Positions 54,261 to 63,302 of a stretch of DNA of 64,000 nt are shown in pieces. A model generated the notes under the pieces. It had not been told where the DNA came from. It saw only the letters and a program-made list of their open reading frames with translations, and ran no database searches. The position numbers and the translations under genes were made by a program. This DNA comes from JBEBVQ01 sp964527735 (GTDB lineage: Bacteria > Bacteroidota > Bacteroidia > Chitinophagales > Chitinophagaceae). The DNA lies in assembly GCA_964527735.1 (NCBI GenBank), contig CAZGPG010000007.1:62001-126000 (forward strand), in the 5' to 3' direction. Each line of letters begins with the position of its first letter. The first letter of the stretch is position 1.

Positions 54261-55037
54261 ATGCGCGCAATATGGACGGGAGCGATAGGGTTCGGGCTGG
54301 TGAATATACCTGTAAGTATTTATCCCGCAGTGGAGTCCGGCAGGCTGGACTTAGACATGCTGGATAAGAAGAACCATGCAAATATCAAATTTCAACGGGT
54401 GAATGAAAGTACGGGGAAGGAGGTTGCGTGGGAAAACATCGTGAAAGGGTATAAGCATAATGACCAGTACGTAGTGCTTACCGATGAGGATTTTGAAAAG
54501 GCAAGCCCGGAGAAAAGCAAGCTGATCGAGATCAACGAATTTGTAAAGGAAGAAGAGATCGACAGCCTGTACTTTGATACACCTTATTATCTCCAGCCGG
54601 GAAAGAACGGCAGTAAAGCTTACGGACTGTTATACAAAGCGCTGAGCACTACCGGAAAGGTGGCGCTGGGCACTTTTGTGATGCGGACAAAAGAGAATTT
54701 CTGCATGCTGAAGGCCATGCCGGGAAATATGATCGTGCTGTTCAAATTGCGTTTTCCCGAAGAGATACGCAGTCCGGATGATATTAAAGTTCCGGAAAAA
54801 ATCACTGTAAAACCCGGAGAGCTGAAGATGGCGGTTGCGTTGGTGAATCAGCTGACATCGAAGAAATTTTCCGTTGCCAAATACAAAGACACATATACGG
54901 CAGCGCTCATGAAGATCATTACAAACAAGGCGAAAGGAAAAAAGGTGACCCAGCCCAAATTCAAACTGGCGCGCAACAACACATCCGACCTTATGGCACA
55001 ATTGAAGGAAAGCCTCAAATCTAAAAAAGCAAGCTGA
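54261..55037 (+). CDS. ku: Ku protein for non-homologous end joining
   Basis: A 258-residue bacterial Ku homodimer protein. The ATG at 54261 is chosen because it gives the standard start MRAIWTGAIGFGLVNIPVSI; the longer frame adds 50 unrelated residues. The core has AWENIVKGYKHNDQYVVLTD, TPYYLQPGKNGSKAYGLLYK and ELKMAVALVNQLTSKKFSVA. It ends with a short basic tail (LKESLKSKKAS) like the C-terminal extension of minimal Ku. It binds DNA ends and recruits LigD. Its stop overlaps the LigD start (TGATG), so the two are translationally coupled. Confidence 0.95.
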   Translation: MRAIWTGAIGFGLVNIPVSIYPAVESGRLDLDMLDKKNHANIKFQRVNESTGKEVAWENIVKGYKHNDQYVVLTDEDFEKASPEKSKLIEINEFVKEEEIDSLYFDTPYYLQPGKNGSKAYGLLYKALSTTGKVALGTFVMRTKENFCMLKAMPGNMIVLFKLRFPEEIRSPDDIKVPEKITVKPGELKMAVALVNQLTSKKFSVAKYKDTYTAALMKIITNKAKGKKVTQPKFKLARNNTSDLMAQLKESLKSKKAS

Positions 55038-55687
55038 TGGGTCTGACACAGTATAAGCGCAAACGCAATTTCAAAAATACGCCTGAGCCGGAGGGCGGGG
55101 TAGCACAAAAACGGAAGCAACTGGTGTTTACCGTACAGCGCCACCATGCTTCCCGCCTGCACTACGATTTCAGGCTGGAGCTGCAGGGCACGCTCAAGAG
55201 CTGGGCCGTGCCAAAAGGCCCTTCGCTCAACCCCGCCGACAAACGACTGGCCATGATGGTGGAAGATCATCCCGTTTCATACGCAGATTTTGAAGGTATG
55301 ATACCGGAGGGTAACTATGGCGCAGGACATGTAACCGTCTGGGACCATGGTACGTATGAACCGGTGGATAAGGATGGCAGGGTAATTTCTGCTGCACAGT
55401 TTGCGGGAGATCTGGAAGCCGGCAGCATCAAATTCCGGGTGAAGGGAAGAAAGCTGAAAGGGGAGTTTGCACTTGTGCGCATGAAGAAAGACGAACAGAG
55501 CTGGCTGCTGATCAAGCACCGCGACCGGTATGCTACCGATGAGCCGTACGACAGCGAGACATATGCCACCCAAAAAGCGCTGGCATATACGGCGGCCCGG
55601 AAGACCGGGAGAAAAAAGGCCGTTAAGAAGACAATAACTGCTGCCAAAAAAGAAGAAGCGAAACCGGTTGTAAAAAAAAAGTCCTGA
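55037..55687 (+). CDS. ligD: LigD N-terminal 3'-phosphoesterase domain, separate or frameshifted from the ligase
   Basis: A 216-residue ORF holding the phosphoesterase (PE) domain of LigD: HHASRLHYDFRLELQGTLKS, SWAVPKGPSLNPADKRLAMM, VEDHPVSYADFEGMIPEG and FALVRMKKDEQSWLLIKHRD, with the metal-binding His and Asp residues. Its last 40 residues are a Lys/Ala/Glu linker (GRKKAVKKTITAAKKEEA). It ends at TGA 55685-55687, immediately after an A9 tract. The ligase-polymerase ORF continues 41 nt later in the -1 frame. In other Bacteroidota these domains are usually fused. Confidence 0.9.
   Translation: MGLTQYKRKRNFKNTPEPEGGVAQKRKQLVFTVQRHHASRLHYDFRLELQGTLKSWAVPKGPSLNPADKRLAMMVEDHPVSYADFEGMIPEGNYGAGHVTVWDHGTYEPVDKDGRVISAAQFAGDLEAGSIKFRVKGRKLKGEFALVRMKKDEQSWLLIKHRDRYATDEPYDSETYATQKALAYTAARKTGRKKAVKKTITAAKKEEAKPVVKKKS
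55675..55681 (+). other. Candidate -1 frameshift slippery site A AAA AAG at the LigD domain junction
   Basis: Nine A residues at 55672-55680 precede G at 55681. Read in the phosphoesterase frame (GTA AAA AAA AAG TCC TGA) the A AAA AAG heptamer is in the right phase for -1 slippage. A -1 shift continues at 55681 as GTC CTG AAC..., leading through PAVYTNYIRPMLAKLADAP into the ligase domain, which would give a fused LigD of 847 residues. A homopolymer error in the assembly would look the same. Confidence 0.5.
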
Positions 55688-55728
55688 ACACCCGCAGCCC
55701 GGCAGTATACACTAATTATATCCGTCCT

Positions 55729-57579
55729 ATGCTGGCCAAACTGGCAGATGCTCCTTTCGATGATCCGGACTGGCTGTATGAGATCAAATGGGACGGATAC
55801 CGGGCTATTGCAGAGCTGAACGGACGTAATACCCGGTTTTATTCACGCAAGGGGATTTCATTTGCCGAAGCGTACCCGGAGCTGTTTGCAGCACTCCGGA
55901 AAATAAAAAAACGGATGGTGCTGGACGGGGAGATCGTAGCCTTCGATGAGCATGGTATACCTGGCTTTCAACAGCTTCAGCAATACAGACAGCATAAAAA
56001 TACACCACTGGTGTATTATGTGTTTGACATTTTGTACCTGAATGGAAAGTCTGTAAAAGACAAGCCGCTGCCGGAAAGAAAGCAGCTGCTGCACAGTCTG
56101 TTGCCGGATAATGGATTGATCCGGTACTGTGACCATGTTACCGGCAGTGGGATTGATTTTTTCCAGGTGCTCCGGGAGAAAGGGTTGGAAGGTATGATCG
56201 CGAAAAGGGCAGACAGCACTTATCATGAAGGCGCACGCAACGGCGCATGGCTGAAGGTAAAGCATGTGCTTACCGGCGAAGCTGTGATTGCCGGTTATAC
56301 CGAACCGCGCGGTGGCAGGGCATACTTCGGAGCGCTTGTACTGGGAGCTTACGAACGCGGGGAACTGACTTATATTGGTCATACGGGTACCGGATTCAGC
56401 AACAAGACGCTCAAAGAAGTGTTTGCCCGGATGCAGCCTCTGATAACAGACGTCAACCCGTTTGGGAAAAAAGTGCGGTTGAATATGCCTGTTACCTGGG
56501 TGAAACCGAAACTGGTATCCCAGCTTAAATATACAGAGGTGACAGAAGACGGCAGCTGGCGTCATCCCGTTTTTTTGGGATTACGCGAAGACAAGTTGCC
56601 GGAGCAGGTACATACTGAAGCTCCCGTTGCTCCGCAAGCAGCGGAGCCGGTGGTGATACAAAAAAACGAAGCTATGAAACAGAAAGCCACAGGCAGCAGG
56701 AAAGTGCGTATTACAAACCCCGATAAGATATACTGGCCGGAAGAAGGGTATACGAAAGGGGATATGATCGATTATTACAATGCCGTATACAAGTATATCA
56801 TTCCGCACCTGAAAGGGCGGCCACAATCCCTGAAGCGCAATCCGGACGGCATTGACAGGAAAGGGTTCTTCCACAAAGATGCCGGAGAGCAGGCCCCCGA
56901 CTGGATGGAGACGTACCCGGTCTGGTCGGAGTCATCGGAGAAGACGGTTGACTACCTGGTATGTAACAATAAATCGTCGCTGCAATACATGGCCAACCTC
57001 GGCTGCATTGAGCTGAATCCCTGGCATTCCCGCACGGCAAAGCCGGATCATCCTGATTATCTTGTTATGGACCTCGACCCTTCGGAGAAGAATACTTTTA
57101 GCCAGGTAACAGAATGTGCCAGGGTCATTAAAGAGATCTTCGATAGAGCGGGGGCAGACTGCTATTGCAAAACATCCGGAGCGACCGGTCTGCACGTGTA
57201 CGTGCCGCTGGGTGCGAAATATGACTACACCCAGGCCCGCAGCTTTGCAGAGTTGATCGCACGGCTGGCACTCGAGCAACTGCCTGATATCACCACGATG
57301 GAACGTTCGTTATCTAAGAGAAGCAAAAGCCATATCTACCTCGACTATCTCCAGAATAAATCCGGGGCTACCCTGGCTTGTGCTTACAGCCTGCGCCCGC
57401 GTCCCGGAGCGCCCGTATCTACCCCGCTGGAATGGAAAGAAGTGAAAAGCAGTCTTGATCCGTTGCAGTTCAATATCAGGAATACCTTGAAAAGACTGGA
57501 GCGAAAAGGAGATCTGTTTGCACCCGTGCTGCGCAGGGGCATTAATATGAAAAAAGCACTGGAAAATCTTTCTGCGTAG
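55729..57579 (+). CDS. ligD: LigD ATP-dependent ligase plus polymerase/primase domains
   Basis: A 616-residue ORF from the first ATG in this frame. Residues about 1-290 are an ATP-dependent DNA ligase (YEIKWDGYRAIAEL with the adenylated Lys, LDGEIVAFDEHGIPGFQQLQ, GLEGMIAKRADSTYHEGARN). Residues about 320-600 are a primase-polymerase domain (VRITNPDKIYWPEEGYTKGD, VMDLDPSEKN with the metal Asp pair, YCKTSGATGLHVYVPL). The conserved NYIRP sequence lies just upstream of the ATG in the same open frame, so native translation probably reaches it from the A9 tract. It should perform end processing and ligation with Ku. Confidence 0.9.
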   Translation: MLAKLADAPFDDPDWLYEIKWDGYRAIAELNGRNTRFYSRKGISFAEAYPELFAALRKIKKRMVLDGEIVAFDEHGIPGFQQLQQYRQHKNTPLVYYVFDILYLNGKSVKDKPLPERKQLLHSLLPDNGLIRYCDHVTGSGIDFFQVLREKGLEGMIAKRADSTYHEGARNGAWLKVKHVLTGEAVIAGYTEPRGGRAYFGALVLGAYERGELTYIGHTGTGFSNKTLKEVFARMQPLITDVNPFGKKVRLNMPVTWVKPKLVSQLKYTEVTEDGSWRHPVFLGLREDKLPEQVHTEAPVAPQAAEPVVIQKNEAMKQKATGSRKVRITNPDKIYWPEEGYTKGDMIDYYNAVYKYIIPHLKGRPQSLKRNPDGIDRKGFFHKDAGEQAPDWMETYPVWSESSEKTVDYLVCNNKSSLQYMANLGCIELNPWHSRTAKPDHPDYLVMDLDPSEKNTFSQVTECARVIKEIFDRAGADCYCKTSGATGLHVYVPLGAKYDYTQARSFAELIARLALEQLPDITTMERSLSKRSKSHIYLDYLQNKSGATLACAYSLRPRPGAPVSTPLEWKEVKSSLDPLQFNIRNTLKRLERKGDLFAPVLRRGINMKKALENLSA

Positions 57580-57616
57580 CGGGTGTTTCATTCATTCTGG
57601 CTGGCAGACATGTTGC

Positions 57617-57653
57617 GGCATCACAGTTATTGCAAAGATTGGCCTGTGATGCC
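57617..57653. other. Possible hairpin after the LigD gene
   Basis: GGCATCACAG pairs with CTGTGATGCC (10 bp, 17-nt loop) about 37 nt past the LigD stop, without a T-tract. The rest of the 210-nt gap up to 57790 is AT-rich and shows no gene. Confidence 0.35.
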
Positions 57654-57789
57654 TTATGCCGTCTTCCACAATATCCCTAAATGGGGAAGAATCGGCAAAA
57701 TCATCCGGCTTCAGGTGAGTGTTAACTATTAAACTAAGATCATCAATACAATATCCGGCCTCGGGCATAAAAGTTATATCAGTTTTGGT

Positions 57790-59418
57790 ATGACGGATAT
57801 TTCAAACGACTACCGCTGGTGGCAGACCGGTGTGATTTATCAGGTCTACCCCCGTTCATTTCAGGATACCGATGAGAATGGGGTAGGTGATATAAAAGGT
57901 ATTATCAACCGCCTGGATTACCTGTCCTGGCTGGGTGTACAGGCGATATGGGTGTCGCCGGTATACCCTTCTCCTATGGCCGATTTTGGTTATGACATCT
58001 CCGATTATCAGGGTATCGATCTCCTCTTTGGTTCCGAAGCTGATTTTGATCAGCTTATCGAAGAAGTGCATCAACGAAGTATGAAGCTCATCCTTGATCT
58101 CGTGCCCAATCATACCTCTGATCTGCATCCGTGGTTCGAGGCGTCACGTGTATCGAAAAATAACGATAAAAGGGACTGGTATATCTGGCAGGATGGAACG
58201 CCCGGCATTCCTCCCAACAACTGGCTGGCGGCTTTTGGCGGCAGCGGTTGGGAGTGGGACGAAAAAACAGGGCAGTATTATTTTCATTCCTTCCTGAAAG
58301 AACAGCCCGATCTCAACTGGCGGAACCCACAGGTCAGAGAAGCGGTGTATGATGTGATGCGTTTTTGGCTTGATAAGGGTGTAGACGGATTCCGGATCGA
58401 TGTGCTCTGGCATCTGATAAAAGACAAGCAATTGAGAGACAATCCGCCGAATCCGGCATATGAGCCGCACATGGCTACGTACGATCAGTTGCTGCCTGTT
58501 TTTTCTACCGACCAGCCGGAGGTGCAGGATATTGTGCAGGAGATGAGGCGTGTAATGGATGAGTATAACGACCGTATGATGATCGGAGAGGTATATCTGC
58601 CGGTCGATAAGCTGATCACTTATTATGGCCCGCAAAACAACGGCGCTCATTTGCCTTTTAACTTTCAGCTCATTTTCATGCCCTGGGATGCAAGGCGAAT
58701 AGCATTGGCCATAGACGAATACGAATCTTTTTTGCCTCAGAATGCATGGCCCAATTGGGTGCTGGGCAATCATGATCAGCCCCGTCTGGCCAGCAGGCTG
58801 GGCAGAGAGCAGGCTAAGGTGGCGGCGATACTGCTGCTTACGCTGCGGGGTACGCCGACATTATATTATGGAGATGAAATCGGCATGGTGGATGTGCCGG
58901 TAGCCAAAGATCAGATTAAAGACCCGGTGGGGCTTAATATGCCCGATAAAAGCCTCAGCCGCGACCCCGCGAGAACACCCATGCAATGGGATGATACGGA
59001 GTATGCCGGCTTTAGCCGCCGAAAGACCTGGCTCCCGGTGGCAAAAAACTATAAGCTGAATAACGTGGCCCGGCAGACGGAAGACCGCTATTCATTACTG
59101 TGGCTGTACAGAAGATTAATAGTATTGAGGCAAAAGGAGCCATCCCTGACAATAGGCAGTTACAGGTCGCTGCACCACGATAATCAGGCCCTTGCATTCA
59201 TAAGGCGGCATCATGAAAATGATTGTTTTCTGATAATACTCAACCTTAGCCACAGGCCCTGTTGCTTTGAGAGCAAACAGCTGCATCTGCAAGGCATTAT
59301 TGAAGTAGCTACCGATCCTGATCTGGAAGGCATTGAAGTGGAAAATTCCATAAACCTGTACGGCGACGAAGGGGTGGTGATAAGACTTAAAAATACGACG
59401 CAGCATGACAGGAGTTGA
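57790..59418 (+). CDS. GH13 alpha-glucosidase (oligo-1,6-glucosidase-like)
   Basis: A 542-residue glycoside hydrolase family 13 enzyme. It starts WWQTGVIYQVYPRSFQDTD and has the four conserved regions: LDLVPNHTSD, GFRIDVLWHL with the nucleophilic Asp, MIGEVYL with the acid/base Glu, and GNHDQPR with the third Asp. Layout and start match oligo-1,6-glucosidase and trehalose synthase-like GH13 members. It has no signal peptide, so cytoplasmic. It overlaps treZ by 14 nt, so it forms an operon with it and likely acts on alpha-glucans or trehalose-related sugars. Confidence 0.9.
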   Translation: MTDISNDYRWWQTGVIYQVYPRSFQDTDENGVGDIKGIINRLDYLSWLGVQAIWVSPVYPSPMADFGYDISDYQGIDLLFGSEADFDQLIEEVHQRSMKLILDLVPNHTSDLHPWFEASRVSKNNDKRDWYIWQDGTPGIPPNNWLAAFGGSGWEWDEKTGQYYFHSFLKEQPDLNWRNPQVREAVYDVMRFWLDKGVDGFRIDVLWHLIKDKQLRDNPPNPAYEPHMATYDQLLPVFSTDQPEVQDIVQEMRRVMDEYNDRMMIGEVYLPVDKLITYYGPQNNGAHLPFNFQLIFMPWDARRIALAIDEYESFLPQNAWPNWVLGNHDQPRLASRLGREQAKVAAILLLTLRGTPTLYYGDEIGMVDVPVAKDQIKDPVGLNMPDKSLSRDPARTPMQWDDTEYAGFSRRKTWLPVAKNYKLNNVARQTEDRYSLLWLYRRLIVLRQKEPSLTIGSYRSLHHDNQALAFIRRHHENDCFLIILNLSHRPCCFESKQLHLQGIIEVATDPDLEGIEVENSINLYGDEGVVIRLKNTTQHDRS

Positions 59419-61231
59419 ATATAAAGCCGATGGCAAATGCGTATTCACCGTTTGGGCGCCTGAGCACGAAACGATGATCCTGCATTTGTTGTACCCGGAA
59501 ACGGCCAGAATTTCCATGGAAAAGGATGCATTCGGATACTGGAAGGCGGAGCTGAATGATATTCGTCCCGGCACAAGGTATATGTACGGCCCGGATGCCG
59601 CAACTGCCTATCCCGATCCTGCCTCGTTTTATCAGCCTGATGGTGTGCATGAATCTTCGGAGGTCATAGATCATCATGCCTTTCGATGGACGGACAGGGA
59701 GTGGAAGGGTATGGCATTGAAGGAACTGATCCTGTATGAGCTGCACGTAGGCACATTTACAGAGGAAGGAACTTTTGATGCGATCATCCCGCGGCTCGAT
59801 GAGTTGAAAGATACGGGTATCAATGCCATTGAGCTGATGCCGGTAGCACAGTTTCCGGGCGCGAGGAACTGGGGATACGATGGTGTCTATCCCTATGCTG
59901 TGCAAAACTCCTATGGCGGTCCCAATGGGCTGAAGCGGCTTGTGGATGCCTGCCATGCAAAAGGGATTTCGGTCTTCCTGGATGTGGTGTACAATCACTT
60001 CGGACCTGAAGGTAATTACATCAGTAAATTCGGGCCATATTTCACGGAAAAATACAGCACGCCGTGGGGAGACGCAATAAACCTGGACGAGGAATGGGCT
60101 GACGGTGTTCGCGAGTATCTGATCGGCAATATCCTGTCCTGGTTTCAACAGTACCATATGGACGGCTTGCGGCTGGATGCCGTCCATACCATTTTTGATT
60201 CGAGCGCCATAAACATTTGGGAGCAGGTACATCAGGAGGTGAAAATACTGGAACGGAAGCTGGGCCGGCCATTAAGCCTTGTTGCCGAAAGCGATCTCAA
60301 CAGTCCTAAGATAACCAGCAGTCCGGAAGTTGGCGGACATGGGTTGGATGCACAATGGCTGGATGATTTTCACCATGCGCTTTATACGATTGTCAATCCT
60401 GAGGATAACGATCGTTATGCCGATTTCGGCAGTATGGAGCAACTGGCGAAAGCGTATACAGAAGGCTTTGTATTGAGCGGAGCATTCTCGGAGTCCCGTA
60501 AGAGAAAATTCGGCAGGTCTTCAAAAGGTGTGCCCGGCGATCAATTTATAGCCTTCAATCAGAATCACGACCAGGCAGGAAACAGAGCGCGAGGTGAACG
60601 GCTCGGTATGCTGGTAGATTTCGAACGCCAGAAGCTGGCAGCAGCGGCGCTATTGCTTTCACCTTATGTACCTATGCTCTTTATGGGCGAAGAGTATGGG
60701 GAGGATAATCCCTTCTTTTATTTTGTCAGCCATTCGGATGAGGAGTTGATAGAAGCTGTGAGAAAAAGCCGGCAACAGGATTTTATAAAATACAATTGGG
60801 GAGTAGATCCTCCCGATCCTCAGGGGATATCGGTATTTAACCAGTCGAAAATCAGTTGGCAAAAGCGGGGCCAGGGCGATTATGTGGTAATGCACAATTG
60901 GTTTAAAGAGCTTATCCGCATCCGGAAAAGCAATGCATGCCTGAGCAATTTTGACAAATCGGGAACCACAGCCGAGGCGATCAGCGATCATGTGTTGCTG
61001 TTAAAAAGAAGTAGCGCCGACCTGCGACAGGAATTGCTCTGTCTTTTTAACTTCGGGGAAGGCGAAGCCCAATATAATCTCCCCGGGCACAGCATCAGCA
61101 AGATATTGGATTCCGGGGATAGCCGATGGCAGCCGGGTTCGGCTGCTGCGTCACCAGCAAGCAGCTATGATCTGCCGGAGTTGACATTGAAGCCTGTAAC
61201 GGTTGTAGTATATGAGAGAAATCTGAAATGA
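59405..61231 (+). CDS. treZ: Malto-oligosyltrehalose trehalohydrolase
   Basis: A 608-residue GH13 enzyme with an N-terminal CBM48-like domain (CVFTVWAPEHETMILHLLYP). The catalytic regions are DVVYNHFGPEG, GLRLDAVHTI with the nucleophile, LVAESDLN with the acid/base Glu, and NHDQAGNRARGERL; LDDFHHALY is typical of TreZ. It releases trehalose from maltooligosyltrehalose. Its usual partner TreY is not in the window; the gene 5' is a different GH13. It ends right at a terminator hairpin. Confidence 0.92.
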   Translation: MTGVEYKADGKCVFTVWAPEHETMILHLLYPETARISMEKDAFGYWKAELNDIRPGTRYMYGPDAATAYPDPASFYQPDGVHESSEVIDHHAFRWTDREWKGMALKELILYELHVGTFTEEGTFDAIIPRLDELKDTGINAIELMPVAQFPGARNWGYDGVYPYAVQNSYGGPNGLKRLVDACHAKGISVFLDVVYNHFGPEGNYISKFGPYFTEKYSTPWGDAINLDEEWADGVREYLIGNILSWFQQYHMDGLRLDAVHTIFDSSAINIWEQVHQEVKILERKLGRPLSLVAESDLNSPKITSSPEVGGHGLDAQWLDDFHHALYTIVNPEDNDRYADFGSMEQLAKAYTEGFVLSGAFSESRKRKFGRSSKGVPGDQFIAFNQNHDQAGNRARGERLGMLVDFERQKLAAAALLLSPYVPMLFMGEEYGEDNPFFYFVSHSDEELIEAVRKSRQQDFIKYNWGVDPPDPQGISVFNQSKISWQKRGQGDYVVMHNWFKELIRIRKSNACLSNFDKSGTTAEAISDHVLLLKRSSADLRQELLCLFNFGEGEAQYNLPGHSISKILDSGDSRWQPGSAAASPASSYDLPELTLKPVTVVVYERNLK

Positions 61232-61257
61232 AAAAGCCCGGCATTAACCGGGCTTTT
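61232..61257. terminator. Bidirectional terminator between treZ and tRNA-fMet
   Basis: AAAAGCCCGG and CCGGGCTTTT form a perfect 10-bp stem around a 6-nt loop. It starts directly after the treZ TGA and ends 1 nt before the tRNA 3' end, so it can stop both convergent transcripts. Confidence 0.8.
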
Positions 61258-61258
61258 G

Positions 61259-61330
<72 letters not shown>

Positions 61331-61339
61331 ATGAGGTTG

Positions 61340-61369
61340 CAAAGGTAAGACAACTATTCCGAACTACAA
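61340..61369 (-). promoter_or_regulatory. Consensus Bacteroidota promoter of tRNA-fMet
   Basis: On the minus strand TTG (61369-61367), exactly 19 nt, then TACCTTTG (61347-61340), ending 9 nt before the tRNA 5' end. Both elements match the Bacteroidota sigma-A consensus, making it the best promoter in the window. Confidence 0.8.
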
Positions 61370-61434
61370 TGGCTTATCCTGATTTATTTCTTAAAGGTTT
61401 ACTAAATCCTGATACACACCGTAATTTTACACGC

Positions 61435-62319
61435 ATGACGGCACAACACAAGGCTGGGTTTGTAAACATTTTCGGTTTACCTAACGCCGGCAAATCGACT
61501 TTGATGAATGCGCTGCTTGGCGAACAACTGGTGATCACATCGCACAAAGTGCAGACTACCCGGCATCGCATAGCCGGCATCCTTACAGAGCCGGACTACC
61601 AGATCGTTTTTTCTGATACGCCCGGTATCGTGGAGCCCAAATACAAACTCCACCAGAAAATGATGCAGCATGTGAAGAGTGCGCTCGAAGATGCAGATGT
61701 GGCGCTGCTGATGCACGATATTACACTGCCGGTGGCCGACCTTGAGGTCATAGCCGGAATGCTGAAGCTGAAAGTGCCGGTGATCCTCCTGCTGAACAAG
61801 GCGGATCTTGTAAAAGACCCGAAGGAAGTGAAATTGCTGGAGGAAACCTTCCGCAGGCAATTCCCGGACTGGGATATACTATCTGTCTCTGCAAAGCAAC
61901 AGACCGCCACGGATAAGATAATCCCCCTGATCCTGAAATGCCTTCCTGAAGCGCCTCCGTACTATCCTGACGACCGTATCTCCGACCGCCCGGTACGTTT
62001 CTTTGTCAGCGAGCTGATCCGGGAACAGATATATAATCTCTACCACGAGGAAATTCCGTATCACACGGCTGTGATCATCCAGTCATTCGAAGAAAAAGCC
62101 AGTCTGCATGTGATCAAGGCGGAAATTATCGTAGGCCGTGAAACCCAGAAGATCATCATGATCGGCAAAGGCGGCAGCATGATCAAGCAACTTGGTATTA
62201 ATGCACGCAAAAAGATAGAGGCTTTCCTCGATAAAAAAGTGCACCTGGAGCTATTTATAAAAGTGCGTCCCAAATGGCGGGATAACGAAAACTACCTCAG
62301 GGAATATGGATACAACTGA
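61435..62319 (+). CDS. era: GTPase Era
   Basis: A 294-residue GTPase for 16S rRNA maturation and 30S assembly. The ATG at 61435 is chosen because it gives the family's normal N-terminus; an in-frame ATG at 61369 adds 22 residues and overlaps the tRNA promoter. It has G1 GLPNAGKST, G2 TRHR region, G3 DTPG, G4 NKAD and G5 SAK. The C-terminal KH domain has the GKGGSMIKQLGINARKKIEA RNA-binding loop. Followed by a PLP enzyme gene overlapping it by 14 nt. Confidence 0.96.
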   Translation: MTAQHKAGFVNIFGLPNAGKSTLMNALLGEQLVITSHKVQTTRHRIAGILTEPDYQIVFSDTPGIVEPKYKLHQKMMQHVKSALEDADVALLMHDITLPVADLEVIAGMLKLKVPVILLLNKADLVKDPKEVKLLEETFRRQFPDWDILSVSAKQQTATDKIIPLILKCLPEAPPYYPDDRISDRPVRFFVSELIREQIYNLYHEEIPYHTAVIIQSFEEKASLHVIKAEIIVGRETQKIIMIGKGGSMIKQLGINARKKIEAFLDKKVHLELFIKVRPKWRDNENYLREYGYN

Positions 62320-63220
62320 TGTCAATACAGAGATGAGGTTTGAAATCCCTATTCAACCAGTACACACTGAAATCGCAACCCGTAACGGTATCCGGTTGGA
62401 TATGCTGCGGCTCGATAAGACGGACCGGATAGTATCGGGTAATAAATGGTTCAAGCTGATCCGAAACCTGCAGGCCGCGCGTGCCGGTGGATATCGTACC
62501 TTGCTCAGCTTTGGCGGTCCCTGGTCGAACCATCTGGTGGCGATGGCCGCCGCGGCACAAGATGCCGGTTTTGCTTCTGTAGGGATAGTGCGCGGGCTTC
62601 ATTTCACAGATAATTATACATCTTCTTTGGACCGGTGTGCTGATATGGGAATGCAGCTCCGTTTTCTTTCCCGTGAAGCATATGCCCTGAAAGATGACCC
62701 TGTTTTCCTGGAGGGGCTGCGCCGGGAGTGGGATGATCCGTATATCATTCCCGAAGGCGGCGCAAACCGGGAGGGCAGGGAAGGCGCCGGCCTGATAGCA
62801 CCATACATCCCTGCACATTACACGCATATCTGCCTTTCTGCGGGCACCGGTACGACCCTGGCGGGCTTAAGGGAGAAATTGCCGGTGGCGCAGCAGATCA
62901 TCGGGTTTGTGCCGATGAAGCAGGGGCGTTATCTTGAACCGGTCATAACAGAGTGGCTTTCGCCGGAGCAGAACCGGAACTGGTCGTTGACGGATACATA
63001 TCATTTCGGCGGGTTCGGAAAAGTGACCATACCGCTGCGGGAATGGATGCAGCAATTTTACCAGACGCATGGCATCCCGCTGGATCGTGTTTATACGGCC
63101 AAGATGATGTATGGAGTGACGGATATGATAGCGCAGGGCGCTTTTCCTGATGGGGCGCAGATATTATGTATCCATACCGGCGGGTTGCAGGGGAATTCAG
63201 GGATGAATATTGAAGGATGA
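62306..63220 (+). CDS. ACC deaminase/D-cysteine desulfhydrase-like PLP enzyme
   Basis: A 304-residue fold type II PLP enzyme. The Lys that binds PLP is in VSGNKWFKLIRNL, with the SFGGPWSNHLVAMAAAA substrate loop, the EGGANREG block and a glycine-rich ICLSAGTGTTLAGL phosphate cup. D-cysteine desulfhydrases and ACC deaminases share these motifs, so the substrate (D-cysteine, ACC or another beta-substituted amino acid) is open. The ATG at 62306 overlaps era by 14 nt; an ATG at 62333 would give the more usual N-terminus, and is equally plausible. Confidence 0.87.
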   Translation: MDTTDVNTEMRFEIPIQPVHTEIATRNGIRLDMLRLDKTDRIVSGNKWFKLIRNLQAARAGGYRTLLSFGGPWSNHLVAMAAAAQDAGFASVGIVRGLHFTDNYTSSLDRCADMGMQLRFLSREAYALKDDPVFLEGLRREWDDPYIIPEGGANREGREGAGLIAPYIPAHYTHICLSAGTGTTLAGLREKLPVAQQIIGFVPMKQGRYLEPVITEWLSPEQNRNWSLTDTYHFGGFGKVTIPLREWMQQFYQTHGIPLDRVYTAKMMYGVTDMIAQGAFPDGAQILCIHTGGLQGNSGMNIEG

Positions 63221-63283
63221 GGATTGAAATAGGACGAATGATGGTTCGCTTATACTTCAATCCTCAATATTCATCCCTGAATT
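63194..63283. repeat. 20-bp perfect inverted repeat spanning the 3' end of the PLP enzyme gene
   Basis: AATTCAGGGATGAATATTGA at 63194-63213 and its exact complement at 63264-63283, with 50 nt between. The left arm encodes the last residues of the enzyme. The right arm lies just before the next gene. A similar stretch (GGATTGAA) extends the symmetry. Confidence 0.8.
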
Positions 63284-63302
63284 TCGTTACTTTGTGACCG
63301 TT

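Noticed and set aside
54261..57579. Ku-LigD pair as a phage or plasmid island
   Set aside because: No integrase, tRNA insertion or phage genes nearby; the pair is common on Bacteroidota chromosomes.
59387..60232. 281-codon minus-strand ORF
   Set aside because: Antisense to treZ, which has all four GH13 regions.
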